NCBI RefSeq assembly: GCF_019748365.1
Contig: NZ_JAIEPN010000004.1
Coordinates: forward strand, 49,138-113,137
Origin: Novosphingobium sp.
GTDB lineage: Bacteria; Pseudomonadota; Alphaproteobacteria; Sphingomonadales; Sphingomonadaceae
Reading direction: 5' to 3'
DNA length: 64,000 bases
Under the pieces are notes generated by a model. The model made no database searches and was not told where the DNA came from. It saw only the letters and a program-made list of their open reading frames with translations. A program made the position numbers and the translations under genes. Below are positions 26,734 to 35,844 of the stretch, piece after piece; position 1 is the first letter of the stretch; every line of letters begins with the position of its first letter.

Positions 26734-27765
26734 CTAAATCGCCACTTCCATCGACACCCGCGTCTTCAGGCCGCTGCCGTCCATCGTGTGTTCGGCGCTG
26801 GCGATCTGCCAGCCTTGCGCATCGATGTGGGGGCGGAAGCCCACCGCCGCGATTCGCGTGCCGGGGGTGAGCAGGGGGTTGCCCCATGCGAGCGAGGCTT
26901 CCAGCGTGGCGCTGGCGCGCTGCAGGCGGCTTGTTTCAGACCGGGCGGCGGTCCGCGCATCTTCCTCGCTGGCGTAGATGCCCTTCAGTCGTTTCTTGCG
27001 CTCGCCGCCGGTGGCGACGGTCTTGCGCTTTCCGGCCTCGGGATCGTGCCACTGGGCTTCGGCGCCGTCCTGATCCTTGTCGCGGCTCGCGCGGCGCCAG
27101 CTCACGCTCTCGCACGCGCTGCGGGTGAGGGTGGCGGCGGGCATGGCCTTGCCGGTGGCGGTGGTGGCGGCGCTGCGCGGGGCGAAGATGAGCGCGCCGC
27201 CCTTGACCGTGGCGGTGGCATCGTGAAGCCGCCCGAGATCGCGCAGAAACTGCATGTCAGACTTGTTGTGCTGTTCGGCCACGCCCACCGCGCGGCCTGC
27301 CAGATCGGGATGGCAGCGCGGGGTAAGCGCATTGTCCCCCGCGAGCTTGCCGATCACCGCGCCCACCGTCTCACCCACCCAGGTGCGCGTCTTGCGGGTG
27401 CGGAAGGTGCCTTTCATGTCCGCGCTGCGGGCCGTGATGGTGACGGTATCGGGCGGGCCTTCCCAGCTCACTTCGTCCACCGTGAAGCTGCCCTTCTCGA
27501 CCAGCCCCACGGCCACCGGCGTGCCGCGATCCCAGCCCAGCGCCACGGTGATCGTCGCGCCCTGTGGCGGCGGAGCGAACAGGCCATCGGAATCGTCGAC
27601 CGCGATCTCCAGTTCGTCCGCCTCCTCGCCCAGCTTCTCCGAAAGGCGCAGCGAGCGCAGACGCGGGGCATAGGCGGCGGTGAGGTCCTGCCCGTCCAGC
27701 GTCACCCGCCACGCGGCACGGGGCTGCACATAGGCGGCGGTGAGGTCCGGCAGGCTGGCCATCAA
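26734..27765 (-). CDS. Phage late control D protein (gpD)
   Basis: P2 gpD-like: FRTRKTRTWVGETVGAVIGKLAGDNAL..., GVAEQHNKSDMQFLRDLGRLHDATATVKGGALIFAPR. Confidence 0.9.
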   Translation of the reverse strand: MMASLPDLTAAYVQPRAAWRVTLDGQDLTAAYAPRLRSLRLSEKLGEEADELEIAVDDSDGLFAPPPQGATITVALGWDRGTPVAVGLVEKGSFTVDEVSWEGPPDTVTITARSADMKGTFRTRKTRTWVGETVGAVIGKLAGDNALTPRCHPDLAGRAVGVAEQHNKSDMQFLRDLGRLHDATATVKGGALIFAPRSAATTATGKAMPAATLTRSACESVSWRRASRDKDQDGAEAQWHDPEAGKRKTVATGGERKKRLKGIYASEEDARTAARSETSRLQRASATLEASLAWGNPLLTPGTRIAAVGFRPHIDAQGWQIASAEHTMDGSGLKTRVSMEVAI

Positions 27766-28136
27766 TCCACCCGGCTGAGTTCAAGCGTGAAATCGGTTCG
27801 CCGCGCCTCGCCGCGATCGAGCAGGTTGCCCCGGTCTTCGGTGAGCCGCTCGATCGTGAAGGTGCCGATCACATAGCCGTTGCCATCGACCAGCGGCCAC
27901 GCCTCCCCCTCTGCCGCCATCTGGGCAAGGGTTTCCAGCGCGTAGTAGCTGCCCACCAGTTCGGGCACGAGCGTGCCGGAAAGTGTGATGCGGTCCTCCC
28001 CCGGCCCGGCAAACTGCGCCGCCGGCCGCGCGCCGAAACGATCGGTACGCGGGTGCCGCCAATCGCGCTCGCGCCGGATCTGCTCGAACAGCGTGGTATC
28101 GGTTTCGAAGACGAAGAGGCCAAGGGCAGCGAGCAT
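27762..28136 (-). CDS. Phage tail protein U (gpU)
   Basis: MLAALGLFVFETDTTLFEQIRRERDWRHPRTDRFGARPAAQFAGPGEDRITLSGTLVPE; ATGA overlap with T. Confidence 0.88.
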   Translation of the reverse strand: MLAALGLFVFETDTTLFEQIRRERDWRHPRTDRFGARPAAQFAGPGEDRITLSGTLVPELVGSYYALETLAQMAAEGEAWPLVDGNGYVIGTFTIERLTEDRGNLLDRGEARRTDFTLELSRVD

Positions 28137-30352
28137 CAGTAATCGTCCTGAAAGCTGGAGCGGCGGGCACTGGCGGCGCGCTTGTCGAGCAGGCGGGCGA
28201 CACGTTCGGCGAGGGCCTGCGCATCCTCGCCGGGCTGCTGCACGATCGTGATGTTGATCGTATTGCCGCCGCGCGCGGCCACGCCGCTGCCTGCGCTGGC
28301 AGGGGCGGCGAAGGATGGTACGGCGAGGGAAAGCGCCCCGGCCCCGGCCACCGCGCTGGCCATGCGGCCCATCGAGCGGAGCGGCGCACCGCTGCCGCCA
28401 TCGATGCCCGCGGCGAGACCCGCTGTCAGATGCCCGCCCATCGCCATGAAAACGCGCGAGGGGGACTTGATCCCGAAGAAGGCCTTGAAGGCGTTGATGC
28501 CGTTGCGTGCGACCTCCAGCAGGCGGTTTCGCAGGCCGAAGGGATCGATGGCGGAGAGCAGGCCGCTCATCATCATCCGGCCAAGGTTCGAGAGCCATGC
28601 CGGGGCGCCCGCGAGGGTGTTCTGCACCCATTGCCACCCGGCGAAGAAGGTGGCGCGGATCTGGCCCCAGTTCGCATAGACCAGGTACGTCAGCCCGGCG
28701 AGCGCGGCGCCGATCGCGACGATGGCGAGGACCATCGGGTTTGCCAGCAGCATCAGCCCGGCCTGCATGATCCCGCGCGCCATGAACAGCGCCGCCACGC
28801 GCAGCACGCCGAAGGCCTGCGCGACTTGCGGGAACACGGCGGCGAGCGAGCCCAGCGCGCGCCATTTCATCACCACGCCCCAGAGCGTGGAGAACGGCCC
28901 CAGCACCGAGCCCAGCACATATTGCAGCGCGCCGAAGCCGATGCGCGCGGCGATGAGCCCGCCGAGGAGCGAGGTGAGCGCGCTGGCTGCCCGAGGGTTG
29001 GCCTGCGCCCAGCGGCTGACAGCGCCGATCACGCTGTTGACCGTGCCGAGGAACTGCGTGGCGGCGGGCAGCACCGTGGTGCCGAGCGTGATGGCGAGCT
29101 GGCTGGCGCTGCCGGTGAAGGCCTTCCATGCGATGCTGGCATCCTGCGCCTCGCGCTGGCGGAACGCCGCATCGACGGTGCCGGCGGAGCCGGTGCTGAT
29201 CTGGTCGCGGATCCTGCGATAATCGCCCATGTCGAGGATGAGCTGGCGCAGCGCGCCCTGGGCCTGCATGTCCTCGAACGCGAAGGACAGGCGGGAAAGG
29301 TCGCCGCCGGTGGCGCGCTGCGTGATCTCGGCAATCGCCTCCAGCGGGGTCTTCCCCTCGGCATAGGCGCGCTTCAGGGCATTCGGGAGGTCTACCCCGA
29401 AGTTCTTGCGGAAGGCGTCCGCCGTGCCCTTGCTGTTGATCTTCGCCAGCAGGTTCTGGACGTTGTTGGCAGCCGTCGCGGAATCGCCGGTGCCGCGCCG
29501 GGCGATCTGCAGCGCGGCGGAAAGATCGGCCACCGCGCTCACGCCCTGCTGCCCCAGCGCGCGGGCCTGCGCGGTGAGCGCGGGGAAATACTGCGCCATG
29601 TCGCGCACTTCGAAGGCGCCTGCCTTGCCCGCTGCCGCCATCACATCGAGCGCGCGCGCCGTCTCGCCGATGGGAACCTTCAGGTTGTTGAGGTTCGAGA
29701 AGGCGGCGTTGGCACCATCGGCGATATCGACCTTGAACGCGGTGCCGAGCCGCCCGATCGGGCCGATGAGCGCCACGGCCTGCCGGGGATCGAGGCCCAT
29801 GCCGGCGAGCACATCGACACCGCCGCGCAGATCCTCGGGGAGCTGGTGCGCGGCCTCGGCAGCGGCAAGGATGTTACGCGCCATCTGCGCGGTCTGCGCG
29901 TTGGTGAGGTCCGCCTTCTGCTGGATATCGACCAGACCGCTGCTGAAATCGAACGCGGCGCGGGTGGCGAGCACGAAGGGCGCGGCGAGCGAAGCGCCGC
30001 CCACCACGTTAGAGGTGCCGCTCGAGCGGAGGGCCTGCCCGCGCGCGGCGATGCGGGCGCTATCCGCATCGATCACGTTGATGCGCTTTTGCCGCTCGAT
30101 CTGGGCATTCACGCGCGCGAGGGCATCGGCAAGGGCGCGCTGCCGCTCGATCAGCGGGGTGATGTTGCCGGTGGCCTTCTCCAGCTCGCGGTCAAGCCCG
30201 GCCAGCTCGCCCTTCAGCTTCTTCGCCTCGGCAAACATCGGGCGCAGGGCCTGGCTGCCGCTGCGGCCAAGGCCGATGATGTTGCGCAGCGCGCCCGAGA
30301 GCCGATCCTGCCCGATGAAGGAAACGATCAGGGAAAGCTTGTTGTCGGCCAC
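28136..30352 (-). CDS. Phage tail tape measure protein (gpT)
   Basis: 738-aa protein with tape-measure features upstream of U/D. Confidence 0.88.
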   Translation of the reverse strand: MADNKLSLIVSFIGQDRLSGALRNIIGLGRSGSQALRPMFAEAKKLKGELAGLDRELEKATGNITPLIERQRALADALARVNAQIERQKRINVIDADSARIAARGQALRSSGTSNVVGGASLAAPFVLATRAAFDFSSGLVDIQQKADLTNAQTAQMARNILAAAEAAHQLPEDLRGGVDVLAGMGLDPRQAVALIGPIGRLGTAFKVDIADGANAAFSNLNNLKVPIGETARALDVMAAAGKAGAFEVRDMAQYFPALTAQARALGQQGVSAVADLSAALQIARRGTGDSATAANNVQNLLAKINSKGTADAFRKNFGVDLPNALKRAYAEGKTPLEAIAEITQRATGGDLSRLSFAFEDMQAQGALRQLILDMGDYRRIRDQISTGSAGTVDAAFRQREAQDASIAWKAFTGSASQLAITLGTTVLPAATQFLGTVNSVIGAVSRWAQANPRAASALTSLLGGLIAARIGFGALQYVLGSVLGPFSTLWGVVMKWRALGSLAAVFPQVAQAFGVLRVAALFMARGIMQAGLMLLANPMVLAIVAIGAALAGLTYLVYANWGQIRATFFAGWQWVQNTLAGAPAWLSNLGRMMMSGLLSAIDPFGLRNRLLEVARNGINAFKAFFGIKSPSRVFMAMGGHLTAGLAAGIDGGSGAPLRSMGRMASAVAGAGALSLAVPSFAAPASAGSGVAARGGNTINITIVQQPGEDAQALAERVARLLDKRAASARRSSFQDDY

Positions 30353-30356
30353 CGGG

Positions 30357-30482
30357 CTACTCCGTTCGGTGCATCTTGTTCCAGCGGTCGACGGCGAGGC
30401 CCCGCCACATGATCAGATCCTCCAGATTCAGCGCGGCCAGTTCGGACAAGGGCCAGTGAAAGATGGCGGCGATATCGGCCAT
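30357..30482 (-). CDS. GpE family tail protein (E'), short ORF not in supplied track
   Basis: MADIAAIFHWPLSELAALNLEDLIMWRGLAVDRWNKMHRTE* matches the P2 GpE-family pattern; in the -1 frame relative to E. Confidence 0.82.
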   Translation of the reverse strand: MADIAAIFHWPLSELAALNLEDLIMWRGLAVDRWNKMHRTE

Positions 30483-30829
30483 CAGTCCTTCGACACTGAT
30501 CCCCCCATCACTTCCTCGACCATCCGTTTCTGGGCCTTGCTCATAAAAAAAAGCGAGATCGTCCCTGCCGCTTCAGCGATGTCCTCCGCTTCGAGCTGGC
30601 TGGCTTCGTGCGCGGTGATGATGGGCATCGAAATGCGCGGCAGCAGCGTGATCACCGAAACCACATCCCCGGCCATGAGGCTCTGGATATTGAGGCCGCG
30701 CAGCTCGCCGCCCTTGGGTTTGCGGAGGGTGAGCTGGGCGATCGGACCGCCTTCGCGCTGGATCGGATACTCCAGCGTCAGGGTATGGAACTGGTTCGAA
30801 GGGGGTGCGGGGGGCGTGGTTTCAGTCAT
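30482..30829 (-). CDS. Phage tail assembly protein (gpE)
   Basis: TLEYPIQREGGPIAQLTLRKPKGGELRGLNIQSLMAGDVVSVITLLPRIS...; contains slippery run near its 3' end. Confidence 0.83.
   Translation of the reverse strand: MTETTPPAPPSNQFHTLTLEYPIQREGGPIAQLTLRKPKGGELRGLNIQSLMAGDVVSVITLLPRISMPIITAHEASQLEAEDIAEAAGTISLFFMSKAQKRMVEEVMGGSVSKD
30545..30553 (-). promoter_or_regulatory. Predicted -1 programmed frameshift site (CTTTTTTTT)
   Basis: Zero frame CTT TTT TTT ATG; the -1 frame is open from here into E'. Confidence 0.7.
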
Positions 30830-30862
30830 GGCAGCGGGCCTTTCGTTTGCGGCGGGCCGGGT

Positions 30863-30899
30863 GTTCCTACCGGTGTGCCCGCCAGCCACCGGTAGGAAC
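30863..30899 (-). other. 13-bp perfect hairpin between tail tube and E
   Basis: GTTCCTACCGGTG (30863-30875) / CACCGGTAGGAAC (30887-30899), 11-nt loop. Confidence 0.75.
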
Positions 30900-30903
30900 T
30901 CTG

Positions 30904-31413
30904 TCAGGCGCCGATGGCGGCGCGGATCTCGGCGTAGCGATCGACGCCGAAGACCACGTAGATGCCGTTGACGAGATCGACCTCGACCCACTCCACGCCA
31001 TCGACGGTGAGCTTGTAGTAGCTGCAGCCGAGCTTGTACTTGTGCTGGGTGTTGTCGCCCGACTTCGCGTTGCCCCAGTCCACTTCCTTCCAGCGGCCAA
31101 GGCAGGCGATTTCCACCGCCTGGACCGTGCCGGTCTGATCATTCTGGAAGGCGCCGGCGAAGCGGGTGAGCGCGGCATCGATGGCGGGGGCGCCGAACTG
31201 GGCAAGCACGCCCGCGATCAGGCCGGCCATCGTGATGCCGAGCTCGATCTTGTCGAGCCCCATGTCGATATCGACGGGGCCGATCATGCCGCCGCCGCGA
31301 TATTCCTCGACCTTGAGCATGAGCTTGGGGAGTTCGACTTCCTCGATCTCGCCCAGATAGCCGCTGCCATCGATGTAGAAATTGAGGTTCTTGAGCTTGG
31401 AGGGGAAACCCAT
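30904..31413 (-). CDS. Phage major tail tube protein (FII)
   Basis: MGFPSKLKNLNFYIDGSGYLGEIEEVELPKLMLKVEEYRGGGMIGPVDIDMG. Confidence 0.92.
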   Translation of the reverse strand: MGFPSKLKNLNFYIDGSGYLGEIEEVELPKLMLKVEEYRGGGMIGPVDIDMGLDKIELGITMAGLIAGVLAQFGAPAIDAALTRFAGAFQNDQTGTVQAVEIACLGRWKEVDWGNAKSGDNTQHKYKLGCSYYKLTVDGVEWVEVDLVNGIYVVFGVDRYAEIRAAIGA

Positions 31414-31437
31414 GGCGTGTTCTCCGGGTGAGGGGGC

Positions 31438-32550
31438 TTAGGCGGCGACCTGCTGGGCGAGCGTCGCGTAGTAGCGATCGGTGATCCGCTGGTTGAGTTC
31501 GAGCCCTTCGAGCGGCGCGGCGGGGGTGAAATCGTAATCGATCACCAGCTTGCCTGCGGCGAGATCGGTGGGGCTGTTGAGCGCAGGATCATACCAGGCG
31601 CGGGCGCCGATCAGACGGCCCTGGCTCACCAGCTTGCGCAGGCGGGCGTTGATCGTCTCGACGATATCGCGCACGAGCCGCGCGGTCATCGGCTTGTCCA
31701 CCGCCCATGCGAGGCCATAGGCGATCTCATCCGCGATGACCTGGCTGGTGCGGGTGGCCGATTCGAAGGCGAACAGCGGCTCGGCCGAGCGGGTGCGGTT
31801 GCCCCAGAAGCGGAAGCCGCCGCTGAAGCGCACCAGCGTTGTGACGCCGGCGGTGTTGAGCAGGGCCGCATCGGTGCTCTCGCTCTGGAAATCGAAGCTG
31901 ACGTCTTCCGAAATGCCCGTCACGCCGCCGACCGGCACGTTCGAGAGGGTCTTGTGCCAGCCCTGCGCCTCATCGATCTGGGCGCGCAGGCCGAGCGCGC
32001 GGGCGACGGCATCGCCTGCAAAGGTGCCGGTGAAGTTCGGCCAGATGAGCATCAGCTCGCGGTCGCCGAAGTCTCCGGCATAGTCCGTCACGGCGGCGAC
32101 GTTGGCGCCGATCGCGGCGGCATAGACCATGCCGCGCAGCTTCTTGGCCACAGTGACGAGGTGCGCGGTGACCGCAGCGGTATCGAGGCCGGGGGCACCG
32201 ATGATGCGCGGGCGCACGCCGATCTGGGTTTCGGCGGAAAGCAGGAGATCAGCACCGGCGTTGACGAGGTCTGCCTGGTCTGCCGGATCCGCATCGGCGG
32301 CGACGCGCACCAGCACGATCACCGGGCTGGCCTGATCGGCGATGGCCGCGAGCGCGGCGGGCAGCGTGCCGGTGGTGCCGATATCGGCCAGCGCGGCGCG
32401 CACATCGGTGATCAGCACGCGGCTATCGAGCGGGAACGCATCGCCATCGGCGAGCGGGGCGGTGCCGATCAGGCCAATGACGGCCGTCGAGGCAGCGGCG
32501 ATGGCGCGGGTGCCTTCGGTGAGGATGTTGGTCTTGATGCCGTGCAGCAT
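31438..32550 (-). CDS. Phage tail sheath protein (FI)
   Basis: MLHGIKTNILTEGTRAIAAASTAVIGLIGTAP...; RLVRDIVETINARLRKLVSQGRLIGARAWYDPALNSP. Confidence 0.92.
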   Translation of the reverse strand: MLHGIKTNILTEGTRAIAAASTAVIGLIGTAPLADGDAFPLDSRVLITDVRAALADIGTTGTLPAALAAIADQASPVIVLVRVAADADPADQADLVNAGADLLLSAETQIGVRPRIIGAPGLDTAAVTAHLVTVAKKLRGMVYAAAIGANVAAVTDYAGDFGDRELMLIWPNFTGTFAGDAVARALGLRAQIDEAQGWHKTLSNVPVGGVTGISEDVSFDFQSESTDAALLNTAGVTTLVRFSGGFRFWGNRTRSAEPLFAFESATRTSQVIADEIAYGLAWAVDKPMTARLVRDIVETINARLRKLVSQGRLIGARAWYDPALNSPTDLAAGKLVIDYDFTPAAPLEGLELNQRITDRYYATLAQQVAA

Positions 32551-32562
32551 GACGGGCTCCTG

Positions 32563-32934
32563 TCAGGTGGCGAGAAGGTTCGGGGTGAGCGGGATGGTGA
32601 GCCGGGTGAGGGCATTGGCGGCCTGATCGACGCGGGCGCCGATGATGGTGACGGTGAGCTGCCCGGCAGCGAGCGCGCCGCCGAGCTCCACCTTGCGCAC
32701 GCTGATGCGCGGCTCCCACCGGGCGAGCGCCATGGCGATGGCGACCGAGGCGAGCAGGCGCGTGGTGCGGGTGAGCGGGCGATCGATCAGTTCGGGCAGC
32801 AGGCAGCCATAATCGCGGCGCATGGGCCGGGTGCCAAGCGGCGTGGAAATGATATCGGCGATCGACTGGGCGAGGTGTTCATCGCCCGAGAGCACCGCGC
32901 CGGTGCTGCGATTCATGCCAGTCAAGCTGGTCAT
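32563..32934 (-). CDS. GPW/gp25 family baseplate protein (gpW)
   Basis: SIADIISTPLGTRPMRRDYGCLLPELIDRPL. Confidence 0.92.
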   Translation of the reverse strand: MTSLTGMNRSTGAVLSGDEHLAQSIADIISTPLGTRPMRRDYGCLLPELIDRPLTRTTRLLASVAIAMALARWEPRISVRKVELGGALAAGQLTVTIIGARVDQAANALTRLTIPLTPNLLAT

Positions 32935-33482
32935 GACGGTGCCCCGGTCTGGCTGCTGCCAGCCTGCACGCCGCCGTGGGTGTGGTTCTTGAGGCTCTTG
33001 CCGCTGGCAATCACATCGTCGGACGCGGTGAGGCGCCCGGTGAGGGTGATATCGCCTTCGATGGCAATGCCGGCGGTGGCCTTGATCGCCATCGTGGCAC
33101 CGGCGGGCAGGATCAGGGCGAGCGCGTGGCCTTCCGGATTGTAGGAGAGGACCGCGCCGTCCGCGAAGGTGATCATTTCGGTGCGGGTGGTGTTCGCGGG
33201 CGGATTGTCCGCATTCGCCAGACCGCGCAGGGCGACGGCGATGCCGAGCTGGCCGCCGGGGCAGAGGAGGACGACTTCCTCGCCCACGCTGGGCGGCGAC
33301 CAGGTGCGGGTCTGCCCCGCGCGGCCTTCGACCCAGCGGATGGGGCCGGTGACGGCCTCGCCGCTCGCGCCATCCTCATCAATCGTGACAGTGCAGCGCG
33401 CGGCGGCGAGATCGACCGAGGCGATCCGGCCAAAGCGGATCAGCTCGTCAGGATCGCTGGGGGTGGATTCGGGGCTGCGCAT
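32931..33482 (-). CDS. Phage baseplate assembly protein V (gpV)
   Basis: VTGPIRWVEGRAGQTRTWSPPSVGEEVVLLCPGGQLGIAVALRGL; ATG at 33482 preferred, upstream ATG at 33545 possible. Confidence 0.9.
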   Translation of the reverse strand: MRSPESTPSDPDELIRFGRIASVDLAAARCTVTIDEDGASGEAVTGPIRWVEGRAGQTRTWSPPSVGEEVVLLCPGGQLGIAVALRGLANADNPPANTTRTEMITFADGAVLSYNPEGHALALILPAGATMAIKATAGIAIEGDITLTGRLTASDDVIASGKSLKNHTHGGVQAGSSQTGAPS

Positions 33483-33527
33483 GGGGCGCACAAAGACCGA
33501 GCGCGGCGCTGCGCGCCACCCGCGCGC

Positions 33528-33550
33528 GTTGTGCCCCTGATCCACACAAC
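33528..33550. promoter_or_regulatory. Late-promoter dyad copy C, GTTGTG-N11-CACAAC
   Basis: GTTGTGCCCCTGATCCACACAAC upstream of V-W-FI-FII-E operon. Confidence 0.6.
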
Positions 33551-33554
33551 GCTG

Positions 33555-33758
33555 TCAGCCAGTGATGAGGCCCATATCGATCTTGTAGGCGACGCCGCTT
33601 GCCACTTCCTCGACGCGCTCTGCAGTGGCGGCAGCGTCGTAATTCCCCGCATCGTCAAGGCAGGCGTTGACGGGGCGGCGGTGCCGCACGCCGCCGTGGT
33701 TGAACGTGACGGGGACGGTGCGGGTCTCTGCGTTGAACCTGCCGATGGTGGTCTTCAT
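33555..33758 (-). CDS. Small phage hypothetical protein
   Basis: MKTTIGRFNAETRTVPVTFNHGGVRHRRPVNACLDDAGNYDAAATAERVEEVASGV. Confidence 0.65.
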   Translation of the reverse strand: MKTTIGRFNAETRTVPVTFNHGGVRHRRPVNACLDDAGNYDAAATAERVEEVASGVAYKIDMGLITG

Positions 33759-33773
33759 GGGTGACGATCCTTG

Positions 33774-35201
33774 TCAGTTGCCGAGAGCGAAGATGGTGAC
33801 GGTGGAAGGTACGCCGCCGCCGTTGTTGCCATAGACGAAGCCGCCATCCTGATTGGCGCCGTTGAGATAGGCCGAATAGGAGCCGCTGAAGTTGAGGCCC
33901 TGCCGCCCGCCGGGCACCGCGCCCAGCAGCGCGTTGGGGAAGGGCTTGGGCCAGGTGAAGGCCGAGGCACCGCCGGCGGTGCAGGCAACGTTGCGCCACT
34001 GGAAGATGATGTCCGGTCCGAACAGGGCGTGCGCAAGCTGGATGTAGCCGCTGGCGCCAATGCTGGCCTCGGTGACGCGCAGGAACTGGCTGGCATGGAG
34101 GCCATCGAGCAGATCGGCATCAAGGCCCGATCCCGAACCATCGACGCCGAGCAGGCGGGCGAGGATCGCCGCGCCGGTGGTGAGGGCATCGACATAGCTT
34201 TTGCGAGCGGCGTGGCCGGTGGCGGTGGGATCGCCCGGCAGGGTGAGCGCGCCGGTCATCGTATCGCCCGCCCTGTTGACGGGGGTATAGCCGAGCCGGG
34301 CGGGGATGTTGGTGAAGAAGCTGCTGTCCTGCCCATCGAGCAGATCGGCATCGAGGCCGGAGCCCGCGCCATCGTTGCCGCCATGCCAGAGGGGCGCCTC
34401 GCTGCTGCCGATGCCGAGCAGCAGGCGGTTCAGGCTGCGATCGAAGGTGAGGTAATCGTTGGTATCGAAATTGATCGTCACGCGGGTGCCGGAACCGGCC
34501 GCCCAGAAGTTCGGCAGATTGAAGCCGAGCGTCCCGGTCATCGCGTCGCCCGCCTTGTTGAGCGGGGTATAGCCGAGGCGCGCGGGGATATTGGCGTACC
34601 ATGCGCCCTGCTGGCCATCGAGCAGATCGGCATCAAGGCCCGAACCGGCGCCATCGCGGGCGAGGAGGAGCGGCAGCAGCGCGGCGGCGAGCGCGGCGGG
34701 GGTGACGGCCCGCGCGGCATCGGCCCCGGCCTGCGCTTCGGCATTGGTCGCGATCTCGATCAGGCCCTTGCGGGCGGTGGTCGCGTCGGGATCGGTGAAG
34801 TTCGTCGCGCCGAATGCCAGCGATGCGGCGCTGATATCGGCGAAGACGCAATCGATGGCGATCAGCGCCGCGCTTTCCGCCGTCTTGATCAGGATCGGAT
34901 CGGCCTGCCCGTAGATCGCGAAGAGCGTGCCATCATCAAGGTAGAGCGCGAAGGACCGCAGCGAGTAGGCCGCGTTGCTATCGTCCAGCATGGAAACGTG
35001 GATGATGTCGTCCGCCGTGCTGGTGCCGCCCACGGTGGTGATGCGGCGCAGCTCGCCCGCGAGCGCGGTGAGGCCGGGGACCGGCGCGACGGCCGTGGCC
35101 GAAAGCCCCGCTTCGGTGATGGTGACCGCATCGGTGCCGGTCTGCTGGGCGTTGAGCAGCGCGGCGCGGCCAGCCTCGGTGATGATCAGGTTGAGCGACA
35201 T
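33774..35201 (-). CDS. Phage tail fiber protein (gpH-like)
   Basis: N-terminal tail-fiber region (ITEAGRAALLNAQQTGTDAVTITEAGLS), three GSGLDADLLDG repeats, collar-like C terminus. Confidence 0.88.
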   Translation of the reverse strand: MSLNLIITEAGRAALLNAQQTGTDAVTITEAGLSATAVAPVPGLTALAGELRRITTVGGTSTADDIIHVSMLDDSNAAYSLRSFALYLDDGTLFAIYGQADPILIKTAESAALIAIDCVFADISAASLAFGATNFTDPDATTARKGLIEIATNAEAQAGADAARAVTPAALAAALLPLLLARDGAGSGLDADLLDGQQGAWYANIPARLGYTPLNKAGDAMTGTLGFNLPNFWAAGSGTRVTINFDTNDYLTFDRSLNRLLLGIGSSEAPLWHGGNDGAGSGLDADLLDGQDSSFFTNIPARLGYTPVNRAGDTMTGALTLPGDPTATGHAARKSYVDALTTGAAILARLLGVDGSGSGLDADLLDGLHASQFLRVTEASIGASGYIQLAHALFGPDIIFQWRNVACTAGGASAFTWPKPFPNALLGAVPGGRQGLNFSGSYSAYLNGANQDGGFVYGNNGGGVPSTVTIFALGN

Positions 35202-35202
35202 G

Positions 35203-35841
35203 TCAGGCTCCGAGAGTGAGGATTTCGCCGGAAAGCGAGAGCGGCATCCCGCGCAGGGTCAGTGCGTTGTCAGGCGGGGGTGATGCGTCTGCGGGGCTGG
35301 CAAGGGCGAGGCGGGCATAAGTGACCGGGCGCGAGACGGCGCGCAGGCCCACGCCGCCCTGCGCGCGCTGCGCCAGCGTGAAGGTGAAATGGCTGCGCAG
35401 CGGCTTGGTCGCGGTGATTTCGCTGATCACGGCATCGACCAGCGAAGCCGCCGGGGCGCCCGTGCCATCGCCGGGCAGTGAAAGGATCACATCGAAGGTG
35501 TGCGGGGTGCCGGGGGGCGAGGTCTGCCACCATTCGCGCAGCGCGAGGTTGCCGCCGAATGCGGTGATCACGCGGCGCACCGAATCGAACGTGCCCTTGC
35601 GCCGCTGCACCGCGATGGCCTGCGCCACGCGGGCGCGGCGCGTCGCTTCGGGCCATGCCGGGTCCCATTCGTCGATCGAGAGCGCCCAGGCGAGCCATGG
35701 CAGCAAGTCCGCCGGGCAATCCTGCGCCGACCACAGCGTGCGCAGCGGCGAGCCTATGTCACCAAGCCGCTGGGCGGCGAGGAGATCGGTCGCCAGCTCC
35801 AGCGCGGTGCTGTTCGGGGGCAGGATGGGCGGTGAAGGCAT
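35203..35841 (-). CDS. Phage tail protein I (gpI)
   Basis: LPWLAWALSIDEWDPAWPEATRRARVAQAIAVQRRKGTFDSVRRVI. Confidence 0.92.
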   Translation of the reverse strand: MPSPPILPPNSTALELATDLLAAQRLGDIGSPLRTLWSAQDCPADLLPWLAWALSIDEWDPAWPEATRRARVAQAIAVQRRKGTFDSVRRVITAFGGNLALREWWQTSPPGTPHTFDVILSLPGDGTGAPAASLVDAVISEITATKPLRSHFTFTLAQRAQGGVGLRAVSRPVTYARLALASPADASPPPDNALTLRGMPLSLSGEILTLGA

Positions 35842-35844
35842 CGA

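Noticed and set aside
28430-30412. Plus-strand ORFs (660 and 521 aa) opposite the tape measure gene
   Set aside because: Antisense artefacts of the tape measure reading frame.
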